From assembly GCA_019652555.1 (NCBI GenBank), contig BPAJ01000001.1:733523-797522 (forward strand): a stretch of DNA of 64,000 bases. The letters run 5' to 3'. Numbering within the stretch: the first letter of the stretch is position 1; every line of letters starts with the position of its first letter. The DNA comes from Gammaproteobacteria bacterium. GTDB lineage: Bacteria > Pseudomonadota > Gammaproteobacteria > Magnimaribacterales > AG-339-G14. A model generated the notes under the pieces. That model searched no databases. It was not told where the DNA came from and saw nothing but the letters and a program-made list of their open reading frames with translations. The translations under genes and the position numbers were made by a program. Shown here piece after piece: positions 17,969 to 28,221 of this stretch.

Positions 17969-18053
17969 AGGTTTCTCAATAGGAATATTTGAATCAATAT
18001 AAAATTATATAGTAAATTAGAATTTATTAATTTATAAATAATTAGAGAGAACT

Positions 18054-19271
18054 ATGCAAATATCACCTATCCCAACTTTATCCGATGAAATAAACGATAT
18101 CAGAACAAGAACTGCAAACATTGTTGCGGAAAAAATCATACCGAATGAACGAGATATATATTCTAAAAGTGAAAATTCATCTTCAATTCGAAAAGAAATA
18201 AGAGAAGAAGTTAAAAAGGAAAAACTCTGGGCTCCTCACTTGCCAGAAGAATATGGTGGTATGGGAATTGGCTTTATGGCACATGCATACATGAATGAGA
18301 TTTTAGCTTGGTCTCCGCTTTCAAATAGACTCTTTGGAGTTATTGCTCCAAATTCTGGGAACCAAAAGGTTTTACTTAAATATGGTTCAGAAGATCAAAA
18401 AAAGAAATGGTTAGAGCCGCTTATCTCAGGAGAAATGGAATCGGCATTCTCCATGACAGAACCTGATAATGCAGGTTCAGATCCAAGATCTATTCAAACA
18501 ACAGCAAAAAAAGAAGGTGATGAATGGGTAATCAATGGTCATAAAGTGATGACTTCAAACGGTATAAAAGCAGATTTTGCAATTGTGATGTGCAGAACTG
18601 AAGAAGAAGGAGAAGATGGAGAAGTAAACTCAAAAATGACCCAGATAATTGTCCCTACGGATACTCCAGGTTTTAATGTAATTCGTTCTGTACCAATTTG
18701 GGGTCATACAGGAGGCGATCATGTTGAAATCAAGTATGAAAATGTAAGAGTGCCGGTTGAAAATCAATTGGGGGCTAGAGGAACAGGTCATGCAGCGGCT
18801 CAAGATAGGTTGGGTGCTGGCAGAGTTTTCCATTGCATGAATAGTATTGGCCAAATGTGGAGAGCGTTTGATTTAATGCTTCAAAGAACAATCACTAGAG
18901 AGGTGCATGGAGGAAAACTTGAGACTAAACAATTAATCCAAGGATTTATCGCTGATTCTTACATAGATATCCAAACTGCAAGATTAATGACTATTCATTG
19001 TGCAGAGGTTATGGATAGTGAAAATGATCCAAGAGTTGATATTTCCGCTATAAAAATCTATGTTCCTGAGGCGATGCATAGAGTGGTTGATCGAGCTATT
19101 CAAGTTTATGGGTGGAAAGGGGTTTCCGCAGACCTTCCGCTCTTTGGCATGTATCAAGGCGCAAGAACTTTAAGGCTGGCAGATGGTCCAGATGAAGTTC
19201 ATAGAATTTTGATAGCCAAGCAAGTTTTGAAAAAATATCACCAAGGCTTATCTTGGGACTTCGGAATTTAA
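18054..19271 (+). CDS. acyl-CoA dehydrogenase (ACAD10/11-like)
   Basis: A flavoprotein of 405 residues that oxidises acyl-CoA to enoyl-CoA and passes electrons to ETF. The FAD-binding FSMTEPDNAGSDPRS, the middle beta domain and the C-terminal helical domain ending LADGPDEVHRILIAKQVLKKY are all present. The pattern around HGGKLETKQLIQGFIADSYIDIQTARLM resembles the ACAD10/11 branch, which may act on unusual or hydroxylated acyl chains. It overlaps the thioesterase gene tail-to-tail by 4 bp. Confidence 0.93.
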   Translation: MQISPIPTLSDEINDIRTRTANIVAEKIIPNERDIYSKSENSSSIRKEIREEVKKEKLWAPHLPEEYGGMGIGFMAHAYMNEILAWSPLSNRLFGVIAPNSGNQKVLLKYGSEDQKKKWLEPLISGEMESAFSMTEPDNAGSDPRSIQTTAKKEGDEWVINGHKVMTSNGIKADFAIVMCRTEEEGEDGEVNSKMTQIIVPTDTPGFNVIRSVPIWGHTGGDHVEIKYENVRVPVENQLGARGTGHAAAQDRLGAGRVFHCMNSIGQMWRAFDLMLQRTITREVHGGKLETKQLIQGFIADSYIDIQTARLMTIHCAEVMDSENDPRVDISAIKIYVPEAMHRVVDRAIQVYGWKGVSADLPLFGMYQGARTLRLADGPDEVHRILIAKQVLKKYHQGLSWDFGI

Positions 19272-19720
19272 GACTTGATAATTTTTGCTTCTTTAGCAAT
19301 ATTATCTTTAATAAAATCTTTTTGAGCTCCTTCAATTTTTACTAATTTTAAGCTGGAAGAAGCTGTGGCAATTAAGTTGCCTTCTTGGTGCAGCTCAGCT
19401 TTTGCAAAACCAATTGATTTGCCTAGTTTTACTATCTTTGACTGACATTCCAATGCACCAGGATTCCCGGCTGCTAAAAAAGAAACATTAATATCAATGG
19501 ACATAGGCGTATAGATAAAGTCAGTCAGTTCCATTACCAAAAAAGCCATACAAGAGTCCATCATCACGGTAGTAAAGCCTCCTTGGATGATAGTTCCATT
19601 GCTGTGACAAATATCTTCTGTAGCTAAGAATGACATTTTTAAAGATTGAGTTTTGAAATTAATTTCTAAAATCTTTCCAGAAAGTTGTTTCATGTATTCT
19701 GGAGTGTGATCTTTTTTCAT
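19268..19720 (-). CDS. hot-dog fold acyl-CoA thioesterase (PaaI-like)
   Basis: A thioesterase of 150 residues with the 4HBT hot-dog fold. The GGFTTVMMDSCMAFLVME helix carries the catalytic acid (Asp) typical of PaaI-like enzymes, followed by the strands TPMSIDINVSFLAAG and a KIVKLGKSIGFAKAELHQEGNLIATA tail. It would release free CoA from acyl-CoA in the cytoplasm. It is immediately downstream of the photolyase on the same strand and convergent with the acyl-CoA dehydrogenase, a likely functional neighbour. Confidence 0.88.
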   Translation of the reverse strand: MKKDHTPEYMKQLSGKILEINFKTQSLKMSFLATEDICHSNGTIIQGGFTTVMMDSCMAFLVMELTDFIYTPMSIDINVSFLAAGNPGALECQSKIVKLGKSIGFAKAELHQEGNLIATASSSLKLVKIEGAQKDFIKDNIAKEAKIIKS

Positions 19721-19728
19721 GTGATTCT

Positions 19729-21119
19729 TTATTTCGAAAAATTGGAAAATATTTCAATAGCCTGTTTTCTTGATTGCTTCAAGTCAACCAAGTGTTCACT
19801 ATACCCTGTCTCTCTTCTCTCTTCAGTAGATGGATCATGAATGTTTTTAACAGATTCTAACTCAGGGAGCCATTTTTTAATGAAATCACCCTTCTTATCA
19901 AATTTTTCTGACTGCGTTATGGGATTGAAAATCCTGAAGTAAGGAGCTGCATCAACGCCCGTAGAGGCACTCCACTGCCAACCACCATTATTCGAGGCAA
20001 AATCTCCATCGATTAAATTTTTCATAAAATATTCTTCACCTTTTCGCCAATCAATAAGTAAATTTTTTGAAAGATACATAGCCACTATCATTCTTAATCT
20101 ATTATGCATCCACCCGGTATTATTGAGTTGTCGCATTGCGGCATCGATAATTGGAACGCCAGTTTCTCCTTTTGACCAAGAAATAAAATGATCCTCATTA
20201 TCTGACCATGGGAATTCGTCATACTTTTCGGAAAAAGAAAGATTCTTGCTGACTCTAGGATTATGAAAGAGGATGTATTTATAAAATTCACGCCAAATTA
20301 TTTCAGTTACCCAAGTTTTAACTCCAATTTCATTCTCAGAAAACTTTTCAAATACTTTTAAGAGGCATTGTCTAGAAGATAGAATTCCTGATGAAAGATA
20401 AGGTGAGAGAGAACTTGTTCCCTCAATTGCCGGAAAATCCCTTTTATCTTTGTAATTAAGAATTTTATGATCAATGAACTCTTCCAATTTTGACAAGGCA
20501 TTTTCCTCACCTGCTGTGTAGGCTTCTAAAATATTTAATCTTGTACATCGAGTTCTATGGTTTTAATTTCATCGCTTTCAAAAATTTTAGTTTTTTGTTT
20601 TTTCGGCAACCCTACAGATTGAAGTTTACTTGTAATTAATTTAGATCTAAAAGCCCTTGAATATGGGGTAAAAACTTTAAAAAAGGTGTTGCTTTGAGTT
20701 TTGATACTATTGGGATCAAATATTGAAGAATCGTAAATGTTAAGTCTTTTGTTTAATTTGGTAAGTTCCAAGTCTAAATCTAAGTCTCTTTGAGTTTCAT
20801 TAAAACCGTAATCTTTGTTTACAAATACTTCGCCTATTTTGTGTGTTTCTACAAACTCAATTATCCTTTTACTTTCATCTTCTATTCCCTCTGCTTCAAT
20901 AAGCTTTAAAGAAATATTTAAAGCATTCAATCCTTTAGAAAGCTCTTTCAAATGTTTTAATTGAAAGGCTATTTTTAAATCGCTTTCATTATGATCAACC
21001 CATTTTTTTTGATTAAAAATGTATAAAACTGTTAAGGACTCTCCATTTTTTGCAGCATTGTAAAGAGCGAGGTTGTCTCTAAGTCTCAGATCTGAATTAA
21101 AAATAAATAAATTATGCAT
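19729..21119 (-). CDS. phrB: deoxyribodipyrimidine photolyase (cryptochrome/photolyase class I), one frameshift
   Basis: A light-driven DNA repair flavoprotein of about 463 residues. The N-terminal antenna domain starts MHNLFIFNSDLRLRDNLAL. The C-terminal FAD domain shows TSSLSPYLSSGILSSRQ, WREFYKYILFHNPR, DAAMRQLNNTGWMHNRLRMIVA and GGWQWSASTGVDAAPYFRIFNP, covering FAD and lesion contacts. The frame breaks between 20497 and 20535, with the missing link reading AYTAGEENAL in the other frame. A single indel explains this, so the gene is probably functional. Photolyase fits a sunlit-water organism. Confidence 0.9.
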
Positions 21120-21183
21120 ATCTTTGGCGACAAGATAATGTGATTAGTTGCGCCCAACATAAAATTTAACACACATCATCTTG

Positions 21184-21221
21184 CCAAAAAAAGCGAGTCT
21201 TTTATGGGGAAAAGACTCGCT
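21184..21221 (-). terminator. rho-independent terminator of the saccharopine-dehydrogenase-like gene
   Basis: A perfect 12-bp stem AGCGAGTCTTTT / AAAAGACTCGCT encloses a 6-nt loop and, on the minus strand, is followed by a run of seven T. It lies about 110 bp downstream of the minus-strand gene ending at 21330, with no gene between. Confidence 0.88.
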
Positions 21222-21329
21222 GAATCCAGATTTAGGAGAGTTTCTTTGGGAGAAAATGAAAATCTGAATAAATGTATGATATATAAATAAAATTTATATT
21301 GGGTTATAAAATACTAAAATTTAGTTATA

Positions 21330-22500
21330 TCAAGAAAGCTCTTCAAACGTAATTCCAGCTTTCATTAATCTACTGATTAATGGGTCGCCAAGTCCTACTG
21401 CAGAGGTTAATACCCCGCCAAATTCACTTCCAAATGGGAGGTCCTCCGAGAAGGCTAAGGTCAAAGCAGATTCACAAACCATTTTCGAAGTCGATTTGTA
21501 TCCTGGATCACCTGAACCAAATATTTCAAATCTTTTCTCGGTGCCATCCTCTAGATTTGCTACAAATAAACCTCTGAACCAGCCATTGTCCCTGGCTTCT
21601 TTACTGGGACCGTCTCCAGGTTTAGGTAGAAAAGGTCTGACAAGATATCTTAGAGGAGTTGCAATAATCAAAAGCTGACATTAAAAAATGAAGTAATCTT
21701 TGCAGCTGCTTTTGAGGGATAACTTCCTAGCTCTTTAAAAGTAAAATCTGGACCATAAGATTTTTGATTTAGTCAAATAAGGCAGCGCTTCTTCTTACCA
21801 CTCGAGTATTTGCAAAAGCCATCAGACCCATACCAGAAAAAGCATCAGTACCTGGAATTGGTTTAACGAAAATCATCTACACTTTTATTTTTTGAGCATC
21901 AGAAACACTATCTTTTGGGTTCAATAAAAAGGATTCTCTCATCTCTTTAGGCAACGGTCCCATAGTAAACATAGTCTCAGTAGTTCCGCCACTGGCACCA
22001 CCCTTTGCTGAATGGTAAACCGTGACATGAGAAACTGGTTGCTTTGACCTAGTGACCGAAAAATACACTCCTAAATCAGAAGGAATGGAATCATAACCGC
22101 ATGACGGTACTATTCTGGTCCCGTCCAAGGCTGCCTTTTCATGAAATCTGTCGATTAAACCTCTGACCCAATGATTTTCTCCAGTGATATCGGTGTAATG
22201 GGTTTGACACTCCACGCATGCTTCTACAACTTTTGTGCTGTATCTTGCAAACGGACCTGCTGCAGATAAGACAACTTTAGTTTGACTCACAAAATTTTTA
22301 ATTGCCTCATAATCATCAGAGTTAGCAACAAAGATATCGCATTCCAACTTCAATTCTTCCTTTAATTCTCTTAATTTATCTGCATTTCTACCTGCTATTG
22401 CCCAATTCAGATCAGGATAGTTTTCTTTGAAATACTCCGCACAAAGTTTTCCAGTAAAACCTGTAGCTCCATATAAGATGATTTGATATTTCCTTTCCAT
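21330..22500 (-). CDS. saccharopine dehydrogenase-like / trans-acting enoyl reductase family protein, frameshifted
   Basis: An NAD(P)-dependent oxidoreductase of about 390 residues. The Rossmann motif YGATGFTGKLCAEYF is at residues 9-23. SAAGPFARYSTKVVEACVECQTHYTDITGE is characteristic of the saccharopine dehydrogenase-like/trans-acting enoyl reductase group. The frame is lost near 21877 and again around 21720, with matching text in other frames (IPGTDAFSGMGLMAFANTRVVRRSA). The final 113 residues are open again. The substrate is unknown; bacterial homologues often act on lipids. It is followed by a strong terminator. Confidence 0.8.
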
Positions 22501-22532
22501 ATTTTTCTTAATTACTGATTATGCCATTAAAT

Positions 22533-23255
22533 TATGGTGGGGTGGCGGGATTTAACTACGACCACTTGACCAGTCAATGCGCTACCAGGCGCGCTACACC
22601 GTTAAGTTTAGTCTTAAGAATTTTTTTAGAGATTCAACTACTTCGATATCCAAATTTATGAAATCCCTTGGTCAAAACTTTTTATTGCCTTTAATTTAAA
22701 CCTTTATTGTCAATTCTTTGATTTTCAAGAAAGTGATTAAATCTTTCTTGAACATCCTTCATTGATACTCTTTCGACAGCAAAATACTCTTAAAGATTTT
22801 TCCCAATATCTCAAAGTGGTCTTTACAGATAAAATCGCTTGCTTCTCCCATCGTAAGTATTTTGATCGGGAACTGCTTAATCCTATTTCAACTTACAGTG
22901 ACTCTCTAAGTTTTTGATGCTCTAAAGGAACTACATTTCTATCGGAAATTTTATACGGCTCACCAGTTTTGATTTCTACCTGGATCTGCTGTTTTTATGT
23001 TTCACAACGAAGTTTCCTAACTTAGGTATTTAGATTTCTTCCCTCTTTCAAGCCCCTTACTTATTTCCTCAAAATAAGCTGATCTCCATCTTCAAACAGT
23101 CTTTTTTTGGGAGACATTTGCTCTTAGTATGTTGATAATGTCAGCTTTTGTTAAAGTCATTTATCTCAAAATAGCATTAAGATTCTCTTTCAGGCCGGAA
23201 ATGTCATCTTCTTTTTTATACATCTTCGGATAAATCTTTTACCCAAATCTGAATC
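22533..23255 (-). repeat. error-ridden duplicate of tRNA-Pro, merR, ihfA and the pheT 3' end
   Basis: The whole stretch follows 23402-24170 in the same order and orientation. It begins with a damaged tRNA-Pro (22540-22604), then the merR and ihfA text and the last codons of pheT. Differences are mostly single-base losses, many in homopolymers, and no frame is open. This looks like a raw long-read end joined to the consensus rather than a gene duplication. The 23256-23401 stretch is unique, AT-rich and without visible features. Confidence 0.85.
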
Positions 23256-23401
23256 AGTCCATTAAGAAAGAATTTACACATAGCAGCAATATAAAAATTT
23301 TAATAACTTCTAATATCAATATTTTCCAAAAATATTTATTTTAGAAGAAAAAATAAATGAAAATTTTTAAATGCTTCATGAAAAAGTCAAGTTTTGCAAA
23401 T

Positions 23402-23478
23402 TGGTCGGGGTGGCGGGATTTGAACCCACGACCACTTGACCCCCAGTCAAGTGCGCTACCAGGCTGCGCTACACCCCG
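23402..23478 (-). tRNA. tRNA-Pro (GGG)
   Basis: A full cloverleaf: acceptor CGGGGTG pairs with CACCCCG, the D arm is GCGC...GCGC, the anticodon stem CTTGA/TCAAG encloses CTGGGGG (anticodon GGG), and the T arm is GTGGG-TTCAAAT-CCCGC. The CCA end is encoded. The 5' end abuts the merR stop codon with no spacer, so the tRNA is likely cut from the ihfA-merR transcript. pheT-ihfA-merR-tRNA-Pro is a common gammaproteobacterial order. Confidence 0.95.
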
Positions 23479-23797
23479 TTAAGTTTTTAGTATCTTAAGA
23501 ATTTCTTTTAGAGATTCAACTACTTCGATATCCAAATTTAGTGAAAAATCACCTTGATCTAAAACTTTTTTTATTGCCTTTATATTTAAACCTTTATTGG
23601 TCAATTCTTTGATTTTCAAGAAAGTGATTAAATCTTTCTTTTGGAACATCCTTCTTGGATACTCTTTCAACAGCAAAATACTCCTTAAAAGATTTTTCCC
23701 AATATCTCAAAATGTGGTCTTTTACAGATAAAATCGCGCTTGCCTCTCCCATCGTGAAGTATTTTTGATCGGGTAAGCTGCTTAGATCTATTTGCAA
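23479..23797 (-). CDS. MerR-family transcriptional regulator, one frameshift
   Basis: A small MerR-type DNA-binding protein of about 105 residues. The winged-helix segment reads [24 protein letters not shown], followed by [32 protein letters not shown], the second helix-turn-helix half. A shift near 23668 separates the two; one base difference joins them. The effector domain is very short, as in the MerR gene usually found after ihfA. The start is probably TTG at 23797, three bases from the likely ihfA stop. The regulated genes are unknown. Confidence 0.85.
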
Positions 23798-23799
23798 TT

Positions 23800-24073
23800 T
23801 TACAGTGACTCTCTAAGTTTTTTTTATGCTCTAAAGGAACTACATTTCTATCAGAAATTTTATACGGCTCACCAGTTTTTGGATTTCTACCTGGTCTGCT
23901 GTTTTTATGTTTCACAACGAAGTTTCCTAACTTAGGTATTTTGATTTCTTCCCCTCTTTCAAGCCCCTTACTTATTTCCTCAAAATAAGCGTTCACTATC
24001 TTCAAACAGTCTTTTTTGGGAGGCCTATTTGCTCTCTTAGTATGTTGATAATGTCAGCTTTTGTTAAAGTCAT
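23800..24073 (-). CDS. ihfA: integration host factor subunit alpha, two homopolymer frameshifts
   Basis: The DNA-bending alpha subunit of IHF, of about 91 residues. The N-terminus MTLTKADIINILREQIGLPKKDCLKIVNAYFEEI is split by an indel in an A run near 24015. The beta-arm region GNFVVKHKNSRPGRNPKTGEPYKI holds the conserved R-x-x-R-N-P-x-T-G-E. At 23820 an eight-A run probably lacks one A; with nine the protein ends HKKKLRESL at 23800. The start codon follows the pheT stop directly (TAAATG). The ihfB partner is at 60819. Confidence 0.92.
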
Positions 24074-26088
24074 TTATCTCAAAATAGCATTAAGTTCTCT
24101 TTCTAGGCCGGAAATGATCAAACTTGCTTCTTTATTTATATCATCTTCGGATAAAGTCTTTTTATTTGAACCCCAAGTTATTCTGAAGGCAATACTTTTT
24201 TTATCTTGAGCAATATTTTTACCAGCATAGACGTCAAATATTCTTAAGCTTTGTAAATAAGACTCTGAGGCACTTCTAATGCAACTTTCTATCTGTTCGT
24301 AAGAAATATCTTTATCAACTTCAAAGGAAAAATCTCTCTGCGAGGTTGGATAGATAGAAGAAGATACTAATTTCTCTAAATTTTTACGATGTAAAGAGTC
24401 AATTTTCAATTCTAGATAGTAAAAAGGTTTAGCCAGATCAATCGTTTTTAGATATCTTGGATTAAGGCTCCCAACAGATCCAATTTTTTTATTTTTTGAA
24501 AAATATCTGCTGAAGCATATGGGTGAAGTAAATCATTTGTTGTTTTTTTCCAAGAAAGCTCGCTGAGTCTAAACTCTGTAGCCAGATCCTCAATAATTCC
24601 TTTTAAGTGATAAAAATCTAAATTTTGGTTGGAGTTCCAATTCTTCATTTTTTCATTGTCATAGAGCAATGCAGCTAAATTTAAAGATTCCTTAGGGTTT
24701 TTCTTAGAAAATGTTTTTCCAATTTCAAATAGCTTTAAATAGTTTTGTTCTCTGTTTAAGTTAAATTCCAAGCTCTCAGCCAAACTTGGAAGTAATGAAG
24801 TTCTGAGAGTGCTCAATGAGTTATTAAGAGGATTTTTCAGAGCAATACTTTCTTCAGCAATATTTAAATTTTCCAAAACTTTTGCATCCAAAAAGAATAA
24901 TTAATGACTTCAAGAAAACCTTTATTCTTCATGAAAACTTTAATTGCATTTAAGAAATCGTATTCAGATGTTTCATAATTTTGAGAAACCGGATCAGATT
25001 TAATTTGAGGTAAATTATCATAACCGATCATTCTGGCAATCTCCTCAATGAGGTCTTCTTTAATTGATAAATCAAATCTGTGGCTTGGTACTTCAAAGTT
25101 GAAGATGGATTTAGTTTTTTTTAAAAGTTTAATTTCTAGTCTTTTTAAAATTGATAGGAGTGTGGTCTCTTTTATCGACATGCCAAGTTTCTGCTCAATA
25201 TCATTGAGAGAAATGCCTATTATTTTCTTTTTAGGAAAATATTTGTTTTTCTTTGTTTCAATTTTGGAAATATCTGCTTCAAAAATATCCTGAATTATGG
25301 AAATAACATCTTTCAAAGATTCTTCATGAAGTTCAAAGTCCACGCCTCTCTCAAATCTTTGCGAGGCATCAGTTTGAAAGCCATATCTCCTAGCTTTACC
25401 CTTTATGACAGAGGGTGAAAAAAAGGCAGACTCAATAATAAAGTTTTTAGTTTTTTTGAAACCGAATGTTTTAAACCTCCTGAAATTCCTGCAAAGGCAA
25501 TGGGCTCTTTTTCATCTGCAATAACTAAGCAATCTGACGTTAACTTCAATTCTTTCTCGCCAAGAATTTCGATAGTTTCTTTTGGCTTTGCAAATCGCAC
25601 TTCAATGTTTCCATTTATCTTGTCTCGATCAAATACATGCATGGGTTGGCCGCTTTCCAACATGACAAAATTAATAATGTCGACAAGTGGATGAATTGAT
25701 TGGATTCCAGAAGCTTTGAGGCTTTTTTTGATGTTTTCAGGAAACTTTTTCTTGAATTTTAGATTTGAGATCGAAATAGCAGAATAAGCAGAGCAGGCAT
25801 CAGCAGCAGATAGCCCAATGCTTTTTCAAATTTATGCTGTCCTTTGAAAGAAACTGATCGAGAAGTAGAGAATTTCTGATTTTTAAATGCGCAGTAATCT
25901 CTTGCTAAACCTTTTACAGAAAAGCAATCTCCTCTATTTGGCGTCAAATCGAAATCAATTACTTTGTCTCCTTGCAGCGATTCTATTCCATCGACTTCTA
26001 TGCCAATCATTGTAAGATCATCGCAAAGATTTTCTATTTTAGGTTTGGATTTTATAGACTCTAATAATCTTGAATAAAGAATTTTCAT
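24074..26088 (-). CDS. pheT: phenylalanyl-tRNA synthetase beta subunit lacking the tRNA-binding domain, multiple frameshifts
   Basis: The beta subunit of the heterotetrameric PheRS, of about 671 residues against roughly 795 in E. coli. The N-terminus goes from VDGIESL straight to VIDFDLTPNRGDCFSVKGLARD, so the EMAP/OB-type tRNA-binding insert (about residues 40-150 in E. coli) is absent. B3/B4 and B5 follow (VPSHRFDLSIKEDLIEEIARMIGYDNLP), then the synthetase-like core and the anticodon-binding B8 domain (YPTSQRDFSFEVDKDISYEQI). Frame breaks occur near 25780, 25690, 25400, 24880 and 24430. PheT is essential, so these are most likely sequencing errors. Confidence 0.95.
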
Positions 26089-26091
26089 TTT

Positions 26092-27069
26092 TTATTGCGA
26101 TAAGAATTTTATGTCATTTGTAAATAAAGAACGCATATCTTCTATCTCATACAAAAGTTTAGCCATCCTCTCAATCCCCATCCCAAAAGCAAAACCAGAG
26201 AATCGGTTTGAATCTAGTCCTGCCATGTTAATTACGTTTGGATGCACCAATCCACAACCCATGATTTCAAGCCATTTTTTGGTTTTTTTATCCATAATAT
26301 CTACTTCAGCTGAAGGCTCTGTGAAAGGAAAATAAGATGGTCTAAATCTTACTTTGGTATCGGGACCAAATAAAAAGTCAATAAAAGTCATAATTTCGTT
26401 CTTGAGGTGACCAAAATTTACATTTTCACTTATTACCAAACCTTCGATTTGGTGAAACATAGGAGTATGGGTTTTATCTGCATCACTTCGATAGACTTTG
26501 CCAGGGCAGATAATTTTTAGTGGAGCCCCTCTCTTTTCGATGGCTCTAATTTGTACTGGAGAGGTATGTGTTCTTAATAAATCTCCGTTATCGAGATAAA
26601 AAGTATCGTGCATATCTCTTGCAGGATGATCCAAGGGAATATTCAGCGCATCGAAATTATAATAACTACTTTCTATCTCTGGCCCATCTTCAATCAAATA
26701 ACCTTGAGCAAAGAAAAAGTCTGTTATTTTTAAAGTGGTAACTGTTAATGGGTGAAGCTTGCCTTGTGATTTAAATGAGCCTGGAAGAGTAATGTCAATT
26801 CGTTCTTTTTCAAGAGATTCATTAATTAAATTTGCTTCAATTTTTTCTTGTGCAGCAGATATTTTTTCTTCACAGAGTTTTCTAAGTTCGCCGATTGACT
26901 TACCAAATTTTGGTCTATCTTTTTTGGAAAGATTTTTAATATTTTTTGAAAGCTCCGAAATATGACCTTTTTTTCCTAGGTATTTTACTTTGAGAGAGTT
27001 TAATTTATCTTGAGAATCAATCTCTAGAAAATCTTTTTCAAGATCTGCCTTTAAAGCATCTAAATCCAT
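26092..27069 (-). CDS. pheS: phenylalanyl-tRNA synthetase alpha subunit
   Basis: The catalytic alpha subunit of PheRS, of 325 residues. An N-terminal coiled coil is followed by the class II core, with motif 2 (FHQIEGLVI), the phenylalanine pocket (MGCGLVHPNVI) and motif 3 (GFAFGMGIERMAKLLY). The gene is intact, in contrast to pheT 3 bp downstream. It belongs to the infC-rpmI-rplT-pheS-pheT operon. No leader peptide or T-box is seen upstream, because rplT ends only 7 bp away. Confidence 0.97.
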   Translation of the reverse strand: MDLDALKADLEKDFLEIDSQDKLNSLKVKYLGKKGHISELSKNIKNLSKKDRPKFGKSIGELRKLCEEKISAAQEKIEANLINESLEKERIDITLPGSFKSQGKLHPLTVTTLKITDFFFAQGYLIEDGPEIESSYYNFDALNIPLDHPARDMHDTFYLDNGDLLRTHTSPVQIRAIEKRGAPLKIICPGKVYRSDADKTHTPMFHQIEGLVISENVNFGHLKNEIMTFIDFLFGPDTKVRFRPSYFPFTEPSAEVDIMDKKTKKWLEIMGCGLVHPNVINMAGLDSNRFSGFAFGMGIERMAKLLYEIEDMRSLFTNDIKFLSQ

Positions 27070-27075
27070 GCTTCA

Positions 27076-27433
27076 TTATGCTGCATTTTCCTTAGCAAGA
27101 GATACTAAATTTGAAAAAGCTTCACTATCTTCAGCAGCCAATTCAGCAAGAACACGCCTATCCAAATCTATATTCATTTTCTTGAGGGCTGACATAAATT
27201 TACTATAAGTTAAGCCATTTTCTCTTACCGCTGCATTGATTCTAATTATCCATAAAGACCTGAAATCTCTTTTTTTAACCCTTCTATCTCTGTAAGCATA
27301 TTGGTCCTGCTCGAGTTACTGCTTGCTTAGCAACTTTAAAAGTTCTGCTTCTAGCACCACGATAACCTTTAGCAAGTTTAAGTACTTTCTTGTGTTTTCT
27401 TCGAGACTCTACCCCTCTTTTAACCCTTGCCAT
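27076..27433 (-). CDS. rplT: 50S ribosomal protein L20, one frameshift
   Basis: The large-subunit assembly protein, of 119 residues. [43 protein letters not shown] is in one frame. [25 protein letters not shown] to the end (SLAKENAA) is in the next. A single extra base near 27305 explains the break, and L20 is nearly indispensable, so this is a sequence error. The ATG overlaps the rpmI stop as TAATG, so translation is probably coupled. In other bacteria L20 autoregulates this operon by binding its mRNA. Confidence 0.96.
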
Positions 27434-27630
27434 TACGATCTCTCCCTAAACATTCTTTTTACTAACTTTTCATCGCCATCTGCAAGCGATGTAGTACCTC
27501 TAAGTTGTCTTTTTGATTTAGGAGACATCTTAGTTAATATGTGTCTTTTATTAGCTTGCTTTCTTTTCAAACCAGAACCAGTCTTTTTGAATCTTTTTGC
27601 AGCGCCGCTGTGAACTTTAATTTTTGGCAT
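27433..27630 (-). CDS. rpmI: 50S ribosomal protein L35
   Basis: A basic ribosomal protein of 65 residues: [32 protein letters not shown] is the standard L35 N-terminus. The start is the ATG at 27630; the longer upstream reading is infC overlap. It lies between infC and rplT as in most gammaproteobacteria. Confidence 0.97.
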   Translation of the reverse strand: MPKIKVHSGAAKRFKKTGSGLKRKQANKRHILTKMSPKSKRQLRGTTSLADGDEKLVKRMFRERS

Positions 27631-27637
27631 GATTTTT

Positions 27638-28180
27638 CTACTTCGATTTGGACGGAGATAATAACATAACGAGCTGTCTTCCTTCAGATAAAGGTGCTTG
27701 TTCCACAGAACCCAATCCATTAAGGTCTTCTTCAACTCTCTTAAGAAGATCCAATCCAATATTTTGATGAGCCATTTCTCTTCCTCTGAATCTCATTGTA
27801 ATTTTTGCTTTATCTCCTTCGTCTAAAAATTTAATAATTTTTTTAAGTTTAATTTGGTAATCGTTTTCCTCAGTTCCAGGTCTAAATTTTACTTCCTTGA
27901 TTTGTGTTTTCTTTTGTTTCTTTTTGGAAGCGGATTTCTGTTTTTTCTTATCGAATAAATGTTTTCCATAATTCATAAGTTTGCAAACGGGCGTATCCTT
28001 ATCATCGTTAAGCTGAACAAGATCAAGGCTTTCTTTTGATGCTATTTGAAGAGCATCTTCAATACTTTTTATACCTAATTGTTCTCCAGAACTTGAAATT
28101 AACCTAACCTTTTCAGCTTTTATAAACTTATTGATGGGTTGTTTATTTTCTTTTTTATAATTTCTTTTTGCTAAAGCCAT
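27638..28180 (-). CDS. infC: translation initiation factor IF-3
   Basis: Binds the 30S subunit and checks start-codon pairing. 180 residues: an N-domain ([23 protein letters not shown]), a basic linker rich in Lys/Gln ([17 protein letters not shown]) and a C-domain ([38 protein letters not shown]). The predicted start is a normal ATG, unlike the AUU used for autoregulation in E. coli infC. If that is right, the classical IF-3 discrimination loop would be lost here. It is 7 bp upstream of rpmI. Confidence 0.96.
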   Translation of the reverse strand: MALAKRNYKKENKQPINKFIKAEKVRLISSSGEQLGIKSIEDALQIASKESLDLVQLNDDKDTPVCKLMNYGKHLFDKKKQKSASKKKQKKTQIKEVKFRPGTEENDYQIKLKKIIKFLDEGDKAKITMRFRGREMAHQNIGLDLLKRVEEDLNGLGSVEQAPLSEGRQLVMLLSPSKSK

Positions 28181-28221
28181 AATTACTTAGCGAAAAAAGA
28201 AAGAAATCTTTTATGTACCAA

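Noticed and set aside
22540..22604. Second tRNA-Pro gene
   Set aside because: The anticodon arm and acceptor stem have lost bases and cannot fold; it belongs to the corrupted duplicate of 23402-24170.
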